From JBEKUY01 sp049514555 (GTDB lineage: Bacteria; Acidobacteriota; Terriglobia; Acidiferrales; UBA7541), in the NCBI GenBank assembly GCA_049514555.1, contig JBEKUY010000015.1, forward strand, positions 1-60,217: a stretch of DNA of 60,217 bases, given 5' to 3'. Of this stretch, positions 42,713 through 51,841 are shown piece by piece. Numbering within the stretch: the stretch's first letter is position 1; each line of letters opens with the position of its first letter. The notes beneath the pieces were generated by a model, which was not told the origin of the DNA, did no database searches, and saw only the letters and a list, made by a program, of their open reading frames with translations. The translations under genes and the position numbers were made by a program.

Positions 42713-43186
42713 ATGCTCAGGATCCTATTCTTGCTGATTGCCGGGATGTCCGCCGCAACCGCCGCGCGAGCCCAGCAGCCCGGTGAAGCGCCGGCGGCTC
42801 CTCCGGTTCGGATTGCGGCACCGGCCGCGGTCCACAAGGATGGGCGCGCAAGTGTCCATCCCTTTTGGGATCACAAGAACCTGTGGTTGTTCGCCGGCGT
42901 GGGCGCCTCGCGCGGGCTCGACTATTCCTCCACGCTGAACCTGCGCCGACGGGGAGACCACGAAATCTTGTTGACCGATGCCATGGTGGACAATCACCCG
43001 CTCTTCGCAGGCATCGAAGCCGCCGGGACAGCGGTTTCCATCGGGGCAGCGTACTTGTTCCACCGCAGCGGGCACCACAAGATCGAGCGGTGGGTCTCCA
43101 TCGTTCATATTGGCGTGGCCACCGGCGGGGCGATCCGTAACTATTCGCTGAAGACCGCGCACCCTCTCCCGCCTCCCGCTCCCTAG
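42713..43186 (+). CDS. Small exported or membrane protein of unknown function
   Basis: A 157-residue protein with a signal peptide (MLRILFLLIAGMSAATAARAQ), a Pro/Ala-rich linker and a domain containing FWDHKNLWLFAGVGASRGLDYSSTLNLRRRG and two hydrophobic stretches (about 99-117 and 128-142) around FHRSGHHKIERW. It may be an inner-membrane protein with two helices. I do not recognise a family. It stands alone, in the opposite direction to the coiled-coil gene before it. Confidence 0.68.
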   Translation: MLRILFLLIAGMSAATAARAQQPGEAPAAPPVRIAAPAAVHKDGRASVHPFWDHKNLWLFAGVGASRGLDYSSTLNLRRRGDHEILLTDAMVDNHPLFAGIEAAGTAVSIGAAYLFHRSGHHKIERWVSIVHIGVATGGAIRNYSLKTAHPLPPPAP

Positions 43187-43348
43187 CCGAGTTTTTGCAC
43201 TTTCCTGCGGCACACACGTAAGGCAGCCCTTTGGCCGCAAATCCAGACTGCCGTGTGGCTATCGCCCGGCTTCACGATCGGTCGATCGGGTGGATCTTCG
43301 TGTTGGCGCGAGCCGAACATCGTCAAAAAATGAAGAGAGTCGCCTTGG

Positions 43349-43993
43349 TCAGCGGCGGCGGCGCGCATGCCGCCGGGCAAACGCGGCCACCTTATTGCGA
43401 TTCCCACAAAGGTTCATCATGCACCAGCGGCGGCGCCCGTTACGAGAAGTGTCATAGAAGAGCACCCCGCAACTGGGATTCGCGCACCTTCGAAGCGGCG
43501 CATCGGCTCCTTCCGCAATAATCTCGGCGGCTGAACGAGCGATGGCGGCCAAAAGCCACTCAATCGCTTCTTCCCGGGCGTGGAATTTCAGTCCCCACTC
43601 TCCGTCTTCCCAAACCAGCTCGTCATGTCCTTCCGTGATGGCAAGCACGTCGTTGATCGGCTCCACCATGGCTTCTCCGATCGGGGTTCCGGCGATCCGC
43701 GCCTCCAGAGAAGAACGAATAGCCACGCGAAGCCGCAGAGCCTTCTCCACAAGGGCGGGCAGGGCTTGCGGAGCGGAGTGCTTCCACGCCAAGAGATCGA
43801 CTGCTCTCTCCGGGCTGATGACCTTAGCCTCGGCGAGGAACTCGACCAGTCCCTCCCAGTCACGCAGCGCAGCGTCCGGGCCTATTGGAGAGTACACAGA
43901 GTTGACAAAGTCGACGGCGAGCCGGCCACCGACGTTCAGAAACCGGCTGCGCTCGTCTGGGCGTGGCCGGGCCTTCTTGTTTGCCTGTTTCAT
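43349..43993 (-). CDS. CGNR zinc-finger regulator (ABATE domain)
   Basis: A 214-residue protein. The N-terminal helical region (RLAVDFVNSVY, about 24-34) is the ABATE-type domain predicted to sense a ligand. The C-terminal zinc finger reads RRCANPSCGVLFYDTSRNGRRRWCMMNLCGNRNKVAAFARRHARRR, with four Cys and the CGNR motif that contacts DNA. The start at 43993 (MKQANKK) lacks a strong ribosome site; a longer reading is possible. An extended -10 TGTGC-TAACCT (44035-44040, minus strand) lies upstream. Target genes unknown. Confidence 0.88.
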   Translation of the reverse strand: MKQANKKARPRPDERSRFLNVGGRLAVDFVNSVYSPIGPDAALRDWEGLVEFLAEAKVISPERAVDLLAWKHSAPQALPALVEKALRLRVAIRSSLEARIAGTPIGEAMVEPINDVLAITEGHDELVWEDGEWGLKFHAREEAIEWLLAAIARSAAEIIAEGADAPLRRCANPSCGVLFYDTSRNGRRRWCMMNLCGNRNKVAAFARRHARRRR

Positions 43994-44198
43994 GGGATGT
44001 GGCGAACAGCCATAACCTCTTTCCGGCATGTGGGAGGTTAGCACACTCGGGCGGTTTTGTCGCCGTCACTCCCAGGGGGCGACATGAGCGCGTGGAAACC
44101 ACTCACTCCTTCCCTGGCGGGTTTACCATCTAGCATCTCTGCGGGTGTGCCGCTAGAATCTCCTTGATCGTTCTGGCAGCGCTTACGGAGCAAGCCAC

Positions 44199-45161
44199 GT
44201 GAATCCTGACTCACCGAAGCCCGGGGAGATCTTCACGCCGCAGAAGTCACGGCCGGATCTTCTGACGCGTGTGTTTTTCAACTCGCAAGAGCTGCGCGCA
44301 GGCTGGCGGCTCATTCTCTATCTGTTGGTGGTCGTGATCCTGGCGGTGTTGCTTGGCCAGGTGGTAACCCAGCTATGGAAGAGTTTCTCCCCGGGCCTCA
44401 CGCCTGGTTATGTTTTCGTGGGTGACCTCGTAGGAATCGGCGCGGTGTTCGGCGGCGCGTTGGTGATGTCGTTCATCGAGAGCCGAGCACCCGGGGTATA
44501 TGGCCTGCCGTTGAGATTCGCACCACTGAGAAGGTTTCTTCAAGGAGTGCTATGGGGGTTAGCCGAGGCTGCGGTTCTCGTCGCGCTGATCTCTGCATGG
44601 GGCGGATACTCTTTCGGCGGCTTCGTCGTGCAGGGTGGAGCGGTTGTGCGCTGGGGTGTCCTCTGGGCGGTGGTGTTTCTGGCCGTGGGACTGTTTGAGG
44701 AGTTTGGGTATCGAGGTTATCTGCAGTTCACGCTCTCTTCGGGCATAGGCTTCTGGCCGGCAGCAGTTCTTCTTTCCGCGATCTTCGGCGGGCGCCACTT
44801 GAGCAATCCCGGGGAAGGCTGGGTGGGAGCATCGGGCGCAGGACTGATCGGGCTCTTCTATTGCTTGACTTTGCGTCGCACCGGAAGCCTCTGGTTTGCC
44901 GTGGGCGCGCATGCGGCGTTCGATTGGGGCGAGACGTTCCTGTTTTCGGTTCCGAACAGCGGCCTCGTGGCCAACCAAGGGCATCTATCCAATGCCACGT
45001 TGCACGGCCCTGCGTGGCTCACGGGCGGGACCGTGGGCCCCGAGGGCAGCGTCTTCTGTTTCCTCACGACCGGACTCATGTCCGTCGTGTTTTCCTGGGT
45101 TTATCCGGCCAAGCGGCTGGAAGGCCAACCTGCCCCGCCCAGCGACGCCACCGCTCACTGA
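44199..45161 (+). CDS. CPBP-family intramembrane metalloprotease
   Basis: A 320-residue inner-membrane protein with about eight helices. Catalytic motif EExxxR is seen as FEEFGYRGYL (E167, E168, R172), then FGGRHLSNPGEG with the motif 2 His, and HAAFDWGE for motif 4. The family includes Rce1-type CAAX proteases and bacteriocin-immunity proteins; function here is unknown. Starts at a GTG; a TAGAAT at 44154-44159 is a candidate -10. Its stop overlaps the stop of the convergent deacetylase gene by seven bases. Confidence 0.88.
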   Translation: MNPDSPKPGEIFTPQKSRPDLLTRVFFNSQELRAGWRLILYLLVVVILAVLLGQVVTQLWKSFSPGLTPGYVFVGDLVGIGAVFGGALVMSFIESRAPGVYGLPLRFAPLRRFLQGVLWGLAEAAVLVALISAWGGYSFGGFVVQGGAVVRWGVLWAVVFLAVGLFEEFGYRGYLQFTLSSGIGFWPAAVLLSAIFGGRHLSNPGEGWVGASGAGLIGLFYCLTLRRTGSLWFAVGAHAAFDWGETFLFSVPNSGLVANQGHLSNATLHGPAWLTGGTVGPEGSVFCFLTTGLMSVVFSWVYPAKRLEGQPAPPSDATAH

Positions 45162-46318
45162 ACGAGGCCGGAAACAAATACAAGGCGGACACCCTGCGCG
45201 TCGAGCTGCGGCAAGACTTCGCGGAGCGCCTCCAGCGTAGCCGGGTGAGGATGACCAATGGCGATCGCAGAGCCGGTACGGCGAGCATCGCGGATGGCGC
45301 GCTCGAGCTGCTCGCGAACGGCTCCGGTTTCCGCTACATCATCGAGGAACGGCGTGCTGCGGTAAGCGGTGCGCACGCCCGCGCGGCGCGCTGCGTCGTA
45401 TGCCACGGTGGCGGTCGTCGTGCGGCTGTCGATGAAGAACAGGCGCCGCTGCTGAAGAATGGGCATCAGCTCGGACATGAGGGCAAAATCGGCCGTGGCC
45501 CGCGAACCCTGGTGATTGTTGACCCCGACGGCGTGGGGAACACTGTTCAGCATTTCATCGACGAGCGTGGCCACGTTTCCCGATGCCATGCCCAGGCGAA
45601 GCTCGGCGGTTTCCGCGCGCTCCTCACCAACCGATTCCATCGGGAGGTGAAGAAGGACCTCATATCCGTGGCTCGCGGCCTCTTCAGCAATCTCGCTCGA
45701 GTGCGCCATGTTCGGCAGGATCGATATGGTCAGCGGGCGGTGCAGCGCGAAAACCGAATCGGCTGCTTCCCGCTCGCTGCCCATATCGTCCAGGATGATG
45801 GCCAGGCGCGCCGCTGCTCCGGTGGAACGCGCCGCGGAAGCAGCTTCGCCAACGGGGATGGCCGTAATGATGTGGATCGACTGCGTGGCTAGGCCGCTGC
45901 GACGATACTCAAAACGGGTGACGGTCTCGCTCCCAGCCAGAGGGTCGTGCGTCAGGCCGCGCGCAGTAGCGACGCGGTCCAATGATTGGATGAGCTTAGC
46001 CAGCGCCGCTCGGGCGGCCTGCTCTGAAGCCACAGCGCGGATGGTGACGTAGAGATGATCGGTTCTGGCCGAATGTGACGCGTCCGTATCGAGTCTGGAG
46101 CGAACGTCACTTCCGGGAGGGACGGCGCCGGCGGCAGCACGCGCCAAATCCCGCGTAATGGCGTGCACTTCTGCCGGCGTGGGGGCCGCTTCCCGCTTCT
46201 TGCAGCCGACAAAGATAAGACACACGAGAAGCGCGGCTCGGGTGAGCCGCTCTACGCGGCGAATCCTGGAAAGTGAGCTGGATCTGGAAAGTGGCAGAAG
46301 AAGCGCGCGGCGCACCAC
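45155..46318 (-). CDS. Divergent polysaccharide deacetylase family protein (YibQ-like)
   Basis: A 387-residue probable lipoprotein: N-terminal hydrophobic stretch ending LIFVGCKK (lipobox Cys at about 39). A linker (about 45-165) leads into the deacetylase-like domain, with LAIILDDMG (about 175-183), ISILPNMAHS, HLPMES, GVNNHQGSRAT and a late IGHPHPATLEAL. The group is related to NodB-type deacetylases but its substrate is uncertain. The GTG start is 6 bases after the S41 stop, so they form an operon; in Proteobacteria yibQ likewise neighbours a ctpA-type protease and envC. Confidence 0.88.
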   Translation of the reverse strand: MVRRALLLPLSRSSSLSRIRRVERLTRAALLVCLIFVGCKKREAAPTPAEVHAITRDLARAAAGAVPPGSDVRSRLDTDASHSARTDHLYVTIRAVASEQAARAALAKLIQSLDRVATARGLTHDPLAGSETVTRFEYRRSGLATQSIHIITAIPVGEAASAARSTGAAARLAIILDDMGSEREAADSVFALHRPLTISILPNMAHSSEIAEEAASHGYEVLLHLPMESVGEERAETAELRLGMASGNVATLVDEMLNSVPHAVGVNNHQGSRATADFALMSELMPILQQRRLFFIDSRTTTATVAYDAARRAGVRTAYRSTPFLDDVAETGAVREQLERAIRDARRTGSAIAIGHPHPATLEALREVLPQLDAQGVRLVFVSGLVQ

Positions 46319-46324
46319 AGAATG

Positions 46325-47563
46325 CTACGACGCCTTTGGCGCCGGCGCCTTCAGCAGTTCGATGGCCTTGCGAAGGACCGGGTCGTCCGCAGAAAGCGGG
46401 CGAGGCGCTGAAGGGGTTTCTTCCGTTTGCGGTAACGGTGCGGCGCTGTCATCAACGGCGTCGGAATCGTTCTCAGCAGCCTCGCGGACGACAACGGTCG
46501 GCGCAACGCCTTCCTCAAGAATGGACTTCTCGTTGCCGTTCGCAAAGTAATTCGCCACGGTCAGGATAATGGCCCCACCGTCGTCCAGTGGGATCAGTTT
46601 CTGCTCGGAGGCCAGGCCGAAAGTTCTCTCGCCGACCACGTCGCCCCGCTTGTTCGCGGCAATGGCGGCGGCCAGGATCTCAGCCGCGCCCGAGGTCGTG
46701 GGAGAAATGAGCATGGACACAGGCCCCTTCCACACGACCTTGCTGGGATCCGCGGAAATCGTCTGGCTTGCCACCGTCTGCCCGCGCACCGTCGCAATCG
46801 TGCCGGAGGCAAGGAACATCCGGGCGATGGCCACGCCTTCGCTGATATCGCCGCGGCCGCAATCGCGCACGTCTAGGACGATCTTGTGGATTCCTTGATG
46901 TTCTGCCTGAGAGAGCCGCTCGCGAACTTCTTGGGCGCGCCCCGCTTCAAGCGAAGGCAGGCGCAGGGCGAGGATATCCGCGTCAATTTTCTCAGCGATG
47001 ATCTTCTGCGGAACCAACTGGGCCCGGACCAGATCGACATCCTGCGGCTCGATCCGGCTGCGGCGCACGACAGAAACCTTGACGCTCGTTCCAGGATCCC
47101 CCAGCAACAGATTCATGGCTTGGCCAACCGACATGTCCCGCGTCGTGAATCCCGCAATTGCCTCCAGGATATCTCCACTGCGGATATTGGCCTTCTCGGC
47201 GGAACTGTCCGGCAGCACGGAGACGACAACGATGTAGCCGTACCGTTTACTGAGCGTCATTCCCGTGTCGCCCGGCTTGCCGCTCTGAATCTTCTGCCTG
47301 TATTCCGTGTACTCGCGAGGCGTCAGGTAGCTCGACTGCGGGTCGAGCGATTCGAGCAGCCCGTGGAGCGCCCCAGCCGTGACCATCGGTACGTTCGGCT
47401 CGTCAACGTAGTCCTGCTGGATCTTCTGCAGGACCTCGCCATACACGATGAGCGAGCGGTAGGCCTTCTCGTCGCTGGTCTTCCCCAGGACGTGACCCAA
47501 ACCCACATAACCCAAAACCAAGAATGAAAGACTGAGAATCCCGATCTTCAGAAGGCGGTTCAT
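46325..47563 (-). CDS. S41 C-terminal processing protease family, catalytic residues replaced
   Basis: A 412-residue exported protein with a signal anchor (about 6-27), a PDZ domain (about 95-175) and the S41 core (about 185-360). The core aligns well (LVLDVRDCGRGD, PVSMLISPTTSGAAEILAAA, VVGERTFGLASEQ), but the serine expected three residues before E295 is G292 and the lysine expected 25 residues later is L317. In active members these are Ser and Lys (FGKG). A neighbouring S291 might substitute, but without the Lys activity is doubtful. It may act as a binding or regulatory pseudo-protease with its YibQ-like partner. Confidence 0.88.
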   Translation of the reverse strand: MNRLLKIGILSLSFLVLGYVGLGHVLGKTSDEKAYRSLIVYGEVLQKIQQDYVDEPNVPMVTAGALHGLLESLDPQSSYLTPREYTEYRQKIQSGKPGDTGMTLSKRYGYIVVVSVLPDSSAEKANIRSGDILEAIAGFTTRDMSVGQAMNLLLGDPGTSVKVSVVRRSRIEPQDVDLVRAQLVPQKIIAEKIDADILALRLPSLEAGRAQEVRERLSQAEHQGIHKIVLDVRDCGRGDISEGVAIARMFLASGTIATVRGQTVASQTISADPSKVVWKGPVSMLISPTTSGAAEILAAAIAANKRGDVVGERTFGLASEQKLIPLDDGGAIILTVANYFANGNEKSILEEGVAPTVVVREAAENDSDAVDDSAAPLPQTEETPSAPRPLSADDPVLRKAIELLKAPAPKAS

Positions 47564-47947
47564 TTCATTCTACCCGCTTGTCCCCTGCGCAGTATGAGTA
47601 CCCCTTCATTATAGCATCGCGGCCCGCAGAAACTCCTCCCGCATAGCCCAGAATTCAGACGTCGTTTGACAGCCGCAGGCCCTGAAGCGACTCTCAGCAA
47701 CCGACACGACTCGAATGGAAGGTGGCCGCGGCAAACCCGCTCTAACTCTGTTGGCTGCGGGGGTTGCGGGAATCGGGGTGAACGGATCGCATGCAGAGAC
47801 ACGCGCGTGGGGGCGGTTTGTTGCAGTTTTACCACACCGGCTGGACTCATGGGCCGAAAGCAGATTGCAAGTCGTTTTGTTTCAGTGGGAAAATAGAGGC
47901 TTGTCCGGTTGCAGGCGTGCATTAAGAGAATAAGAGAATCGGGCACG
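47564..47947. other. Divergent intergenic region between S41 and lpxC genes
   Basis: Apart from the TATAAT box of the S41 operon (47608-47613), a TTGACA at about 47669 and a GAAAATAG stretch near 47891 might belong to an lpxC promoter, but neither has a convincing partner box. No gene seen. Confidence 0.45.
47608..47616 (-). promoter_or_regulatory. Perfect extended -10 box of the S41-YibQ operon
   Basis: Minus strand TGC-TATAAT ends at 47608, about 45 bases before the ATG at 47563. No clear -35, as is usual for extended -10 promoters. Confidence 0.65.
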
Positions 47948-48868
47948 ATGAGTTTTCAGACCACAATTCAGCGGGGCGTCGAAGCTGCTGGAATAGGGCT
48001 GCACACCGGCGTGCCCTCCCGCTTGCGGCTTACCCCTGCGCCTCCCGACACCGGCATCGTGTTTCGCCGCACCGACCTCGATAGTTTTCAGATCGAAGCG
48101 AATGGCCGCAACGTCGCGCGGGTCAGCTACGCGACCAGCCTGATGAAACAAGGCGTCCTGCTTTCCACGACGGAGCACGTCCTGGCCGCGCTCTATTCGT
48201 GCGGGATCGACAATGTGTATGTGGACGTGGACGCAATCGAGGCTCCCATTCTGGACGGCTCCGCCGAGCCCTTCGTCAAACTCCTCGATCAAGCGGGCAC
48301 GAAAAGGGTGCGGCGGAAGAGACGTTATCTGAGAGTCGTCAAGCCTTTGGAGGTGGCCGAGGGAGACCGGCGCATCGGCATCTATCCGGCGGATGAATTC
48401 CGCGTGCGCTGTTTTGTGGATTATCCGCATCCGCTGGTCGGACAGCAGGAAATCGAGCTGCTGGTGAATGGCGATACGTTCCGGCAACTGCTGGCGCGCG
48501 CGCGCACGTTCTGTTTCTTCCGGGACATCGAGCCCCTGCGCGGCATGGGCCTCATCCGCGGCGGCTCGCTCGAGAATGCCATCGTGCTTACCGACGAAGG
48601 CGTTATGAACGGCCCGTTACGTTTCCGGGATGAATTCGGGCGCCACAAGGCTCTCGATTTGATCGGCGACCTGGCGCTGGTGGGACTGCCGCTTCTGGCG
48701 CGTGTCGAAGCGTACAAGGCGGGCCATGCGCTTCACACGCAGCTCGTGAGCAAGCTGCTTGCGAACCCTTCGCTGTGGACCGTCACGACGGAAGATCCGG
48801 CAGCGATAAGCACTACTGAAGGAATCGCGGCGTCGGATGTCATGACGCCCGCCTCCGCCGCGGATTGA
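47948..48868 (+). CDS. lpxC: UDP-3-O-acyl-N-acetylglucosamine deacetylase
   Basis: A 306-residue zinc amidase for the committed step of lipid A synthesis, which shows that the organism has an outer membrane of the LPS type. Motifs: GIGLHTG (17-23), the zinc His in LLSTTEHVLAAL (His at about 77), ILDGSAEPF, and the second zinc region RHKALDLIGDLAL (two ligands, His and Asp). The final catalytic His is in KAGHALHTQLV. The ATG at 47948 gives the family N terminus (MSFQTTIQRGV). Not in an operon with other lpx genes here. Confidence 0.97.
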   Translation: MSFQTTIQRGVEAAGIGLHTGVPSRLRLTPAPPDTGIVFRRTDLDSFQIEANGRNVARVSYATSLMKQGVLLSTTEHVLAALYSCGIDNVYVDVDAIEAPILDGSAEPFVKLLDQAGTKRVRRKRRYLRVVKPLEVAEGDRRIGIYPADEFRVRCFVDYPHPLVGQQEIELLVNGDTFRQLLARARTFCFFRDIEPLRGMGLIRGGSLENAIVLTDEGVMNGPLRFRDEFGRHKALDLIGDLALVGLPLLARVEAYKAGHALHTQLVSKLLANPSLWTVTTEDPAAISTTEGIAASDVMTPASAAD

Positions 48869-48901
48869 TCGCTCTTACCCCTTGGCACTCCTTACCGAGC
48901 C

Positions 48902-49642
48902 TCACTCAAGCGGCGGACTTTCGCCTGAAGCTGACTTGTTCATTTCCCAGCGGATGACCATTGTTTGGTCGATGAAGAAGTGCCGGGTGCCGGTAGAATT
49001 GGGCACAATCGGGTCGGCCGACGCACCATAGGCAGTGACCGGGGCGGCGACTCGGTTCCCCTCGGTCTTCACGGGCGAGTAACCAAACACATAACCGCTT
49101 TCCCGCCCGCTGGCCAGGGTAACGTCAATCAAGCCGGCCGCATCGGCCGAAGGCGAATCAGACGGACCGAGATTTGCGAGCGCCCTCGGGTATCCGCCAT
49201 ACTGCGCCTTGTAGGTTTCGCATGCAGTAGCGAGAACTCGCAACGAAACGGTGGCGGAGGCCTCGTTGGCCGCCATCCTGGCGCGCAGGAGATTGGGAAT
49301 CGCGATGGCGGCTATGATCATGATCGGGATGACAGAACTACCCATATAGCCGAGGATCAGCCCGGCGAGCGCCATGCCCGATCCACGCAGGCGGCCGGCG
49401 CTGCGGCGGATCTCCGAGCGCGAGATGTGCCCGAGAATGACGGCCGCGACTGCGGTCGGCAGGAAAAAGAAGAAAATCCCGCAGACGAGGCTGCCTATGG
49501 CTTTGCCGCTGGTTCCTTCTTCTGTTACCGGCGCAGCGGGCTGGAGACTGACTGTTTGGTCGAGGTCTGCGCCACAGGAGCAGCAAAATCGCACGCCGTC
49601 GGCGTTGAGTTCCGCGCAAAGAGGGCAGGGCTTCACAGGCAA
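48902..49642 (-). CDS. Zinc-ribbon/DUF4190/pilin-like fusion protein
   Basis: A 246-residue membrane protein in three parts. Residues 1-30 are a zinc ribbon (CPLCAELNADGVRFCCSCGADL). About 45-110 are two hydrophobic helices in the DUF4190 style (GKAIGSLVCGIFFFFLPTAVAAVILGHISR). About 105-140 is a type IV pilin-like helix (VIPIMIIAAIAIPNLLRARMAANEASA) followed by a pseudopilin-like C-terminal domain with YKAQYGGYPRALANLG. The pilin-like helix lacks an obvious leader-peptidase site, so the protein is probably anchored rather than assembled. Confidence 0.8.
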   Translation of the reverse strand: MPVKPCPLCAELNADGVRFCCSCGADLDQTVSLQPAAPVTEEGTSGKAIGSLVCGIFFFFLPTAVAAVILGHISRSEIRRSAGRLRGSGMALAGLILGYMGSSVIPIMIIAAIAIPNLLRARMAANEASATVSLRVLATACETYKAQYGGYPRALANLGPSDSPSADAAGLIDVTLASGRESGYVFGYSPVKTEGNRVAAPVTAYGASADPIVPNSTGTRHFFIDQTMVIRWEMNKSASGESPPLE

Positions 49643-49785
49643 ACACCTCCGTCGAGAATCTTGGTGTATTACTATTATTGATTGACAGAGAGGTCAAGGC
49701 GCTTTCGCTCAAGCTTGCCGTGTTGAAGAGCGAGCCTTGCTTGCGATTGTCAAAACCGGGGTTGAGAGGCGACAATAGACGACCT

Positions 49786-51264
49786 ATGGCTGGTACTGAC
49801 TTTGTGGTGGTGATTCTGGCGGCGGGAAAAGGCACGCGGCTGAAGTCGAGCATCGCGAAGGTGCTGCACCGCGCGGGCGGACACACGTTGATCGAGCACG
49901 CCGCGCGGGCATGCCAGTCGCTGCGCGCGCAAAAGACGATCGTCGTCGTAGGCCATCAATCCGATCAAGTTGCCGCGGTGCTGGAACCGTTTGGCGCAGA
50001 GACCGTCTTGCAGCAACCCCAACGCGGCACAGGCCACGCCATGTTGGTGGCGCGGCGCGCCATCGGCGGGCGGGCGAGGTTCGCCTTGGTGCTGCCCGGC
50101 GATGCGCCCCTGGTCCGCAGCGAGACGCTGCGCGCGCTTCTCGAATCGCACCGCGCAGGGAACGCGGCAGGGACGATTCTGACCGCGCTCGTGGAGAACC
50201 CCTCAGGCTACGGACGCATCGTGCGCCGCTCGGGGACTGCGGTGGCGGCGGTGGTTGAAGAATCACAATTGACTGAGGAGCATCGCGCGACCAACGAAAT
50301 TAATTCGGGCATCTACTGCTTCACGCTGAACGCGCTCTGGCCGGCGCTCGCACAGGTAAAACCGAACAACGCGCACCGCGAGCTCTACCTGACCGATGCC
50401 ATCGCGCGCATGGCTGGAAAGGGCCAGACCGTCCTCGCTCAGGTAGCCGCTGATGCCCAGGAAGTCCTTGGCTGCAACACCCGCGCCGAACTTGCCGAGG
50501 CCGACCGCGTCTTGCGCGAGCGCAAGCGCGCCGCGCTCATGGACGCGGGCGTGACCATTCAATTGCCGGAAACCGTGCTCATCGACCCGGACGTGATCAT
50601 CGGCGAAGACAGCGCGATCGAGCCGTGCGTGCAACTCCTGGGAAAAACGAAGATCGGCGAGCGGTGCACCATCCGCACCGGGAGCGTGCTGAGCGACGTC
50701 ACCCTGGGGAACGACGTGACCGTGGAACCGCACTGCGTGGCCGCGTCCAGCAGGCTCGATGACGCCGTGGTCATCGGCCCGTTCACGCGGCTGCGGCCCG
50801 GAAATCATGTGAAAGCCGGGGCGCACCTGGGCAACTTTGTGGAGGTGAAGAAGAGCGTGATCGGCGAAGGCACGAAGGCCATGCATCTCAGCTACCTCGG
50901 CGACGCCAGGATCGGAGCGAAGTCCAATATCGGCGCGGGAACCATCACGTGCAACTACGACGGCTTCCACAAGTACCCCACGACGATCGGGAAACGCTCC
51001 TTCATCGGCAGCGACTCGACCCTTGTGGCGCCGGTGCGCGTCGGCGATGGCGCTTACGTTGCCGCCGGCTCGACGATCACTGAGAATGTCCCGGCGGACG
51101 CGCTCGGCATCGCCCGCGGACGTCAAACGAACAAGCCCGGATGGGCCGCGGCAAAACGCCGCGAGATGGCCGCTGCGGAGAAAAAGCCCGCAAAGTCACG
51201 GCGGCCGAAGGCAAAGCCGAAAGCGCGCTCGCGCAATTCCCGTCCTCGCAAGCGCCGCCGCTGA
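49786..51264 (+). CDS. glmU: Bifunctional UDP-N-acetylglucosamine pyrophosphorylase / GlcN-1-P acetyltransferase
   Basis: A 492-residue two-domain enzyme making UDP-GlcNAc for peptidoglycan and lipid A. The uridylyltransferase has the signature VVVILAAGKGTRLKS (about 6-20) and GTGHAMLVARRA. The left-handed beta-helix acetyltransferase (about 260-450) has KNFVEVKKS-like GNFVEVKKSVIGEGTKAMHLSYLGDA and AGTITCNYDGFHKYPT. A Lys/Arg/Pro-rich tail of about 35 residues extends past the usual end. The ATG at 49786 gives the conserved N terminus. Confidence 0.97.
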   Translation: MAGTDFVVVILAAGKGTRLKSSIAKVLHRAGGHTLIEHAARACQSLRAQKTIVVVGHQSDQVAAVLEPFGAETVLQQPQRGTGHAMLVARRAIGGRARFALVLPGDAPLVRSETLRALLESHRAGNAAGTILTALVENPSGYGRIVRRSGTAVAAVVEESQLTEEHRATNEINSGIYCFTLNALWPALAQVKPNNAHRELYLTDAIARMAGKGQTVLAQVAADAQEVLGCNTRAELAEADRVLRERKRAALMDAGVTIQLPETVLIDPDVIIGEDSAIEPCVQLLGKTKIGERCTIRTGSVLSDVTLGNDVTVEPHCVAASSRLDDAVVIGPFTRLRPGNHVKAGAHLGNFVEVKKSVIGEGTKAMHLSYLGDARIGAKSNIGAGTITCNYDGFHKYPTTIGKRSFIGSDSTLVAPVRVGDGAYVAAGSTITENVPADALGIARGRQTNKPGWAAAKRREMAAAEKKPAKSRRPKAKPKARSRNSRPRKRRR

Positions 51265-51397
51265 GGCTGCGCGCTGGCCTTCGTTTCGGGATCGAAGCGA
51301 TTGCTCCTTCCGGCTCGCCGATCCGTTCTCGTTGCCATTGAACGTTCCGTGCGCAGGTGGTATCGTCCGCGTTACCTGCAACGAGAGGGGTGTTCCC

Positions 51398-51838
51398 GTG
51401 GGCAATTGGGTGAACTGGTTTCTCCTGATCGGCGGCGCCGTCTTCATCATTGTCGAGCTGTCGCTCGGCGCTTTCACCGGATTCGATCTCGCGCTCATCG
51501 GCGCTTCGCTTCTTACCGGCGGCGCGCTGGGTCTGGTGTTCTCCTCGGCTCATGTCGGGCTGATCGCCGCGGCGGCGCTGGCATTCATTTACCTGGCGTT
51601 TTTGCGCCGCTGGATGCGCAAGCGGCTCACCGTCAAGGACCACGCCAGCAATGTGGACGCGGTGGTCGGCAAGATCGGCGTGGTCACCGTGCGCATCGCC
51701 GCGCACGAACCCGGCCAGATCAAGGTCGGCGACGAAGTCTGGCGCGCCGAGCTGGCGCGCGCCGACGAGGCCGCGCGGAATCCCGGCGAGAAAGTCACGG
51801 TGGAATCGGTTGAGGGCGTCACTCTGAAAGTGAGGTAA
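51398..51838 (+). CDS. NfeD-like membrane protein (short form)
   Basis: A 146-residue protein with two or three N-terminal helices (FLLIGGAVFIIVELSLGAFTG, then to about 70) and a C-terminal OB-fold (about 85-146; VVGKIGVVTVRIAAHEPGQIKVGDEVWRAEL). This is the short NfeD form lacking the ClpP-like protease part. The next gene, three bases on, is a slipin, the standard partner of NfeD; together they are thought to organise membrane microdomains or quality control. The GTG at 51398 is preceded by GAGAGGGG. Confidence 0.88.
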   Translation: MGNWVNWFLLIGGAVFIIVELSLGAFTGFDLALIGASLLTGGALGLVFSSAHVGLIAAAALAFIYLAFLRRWMRKRLTVKDHASNVDAVVGKIGVVTVRIAAHEPGQIKVGDEVWRAELARADEAARNPGEKVTVESVEGVTLKVR

Positions 51839-51841
51839 GCG

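Noticed and set aside
47560..47946. 128-codon frame antisense to the region upstream of lpxC
   Set aside because: It overlaps the S41 start and the promoter region and has no family features; a chance frame in GC-rich DNA.
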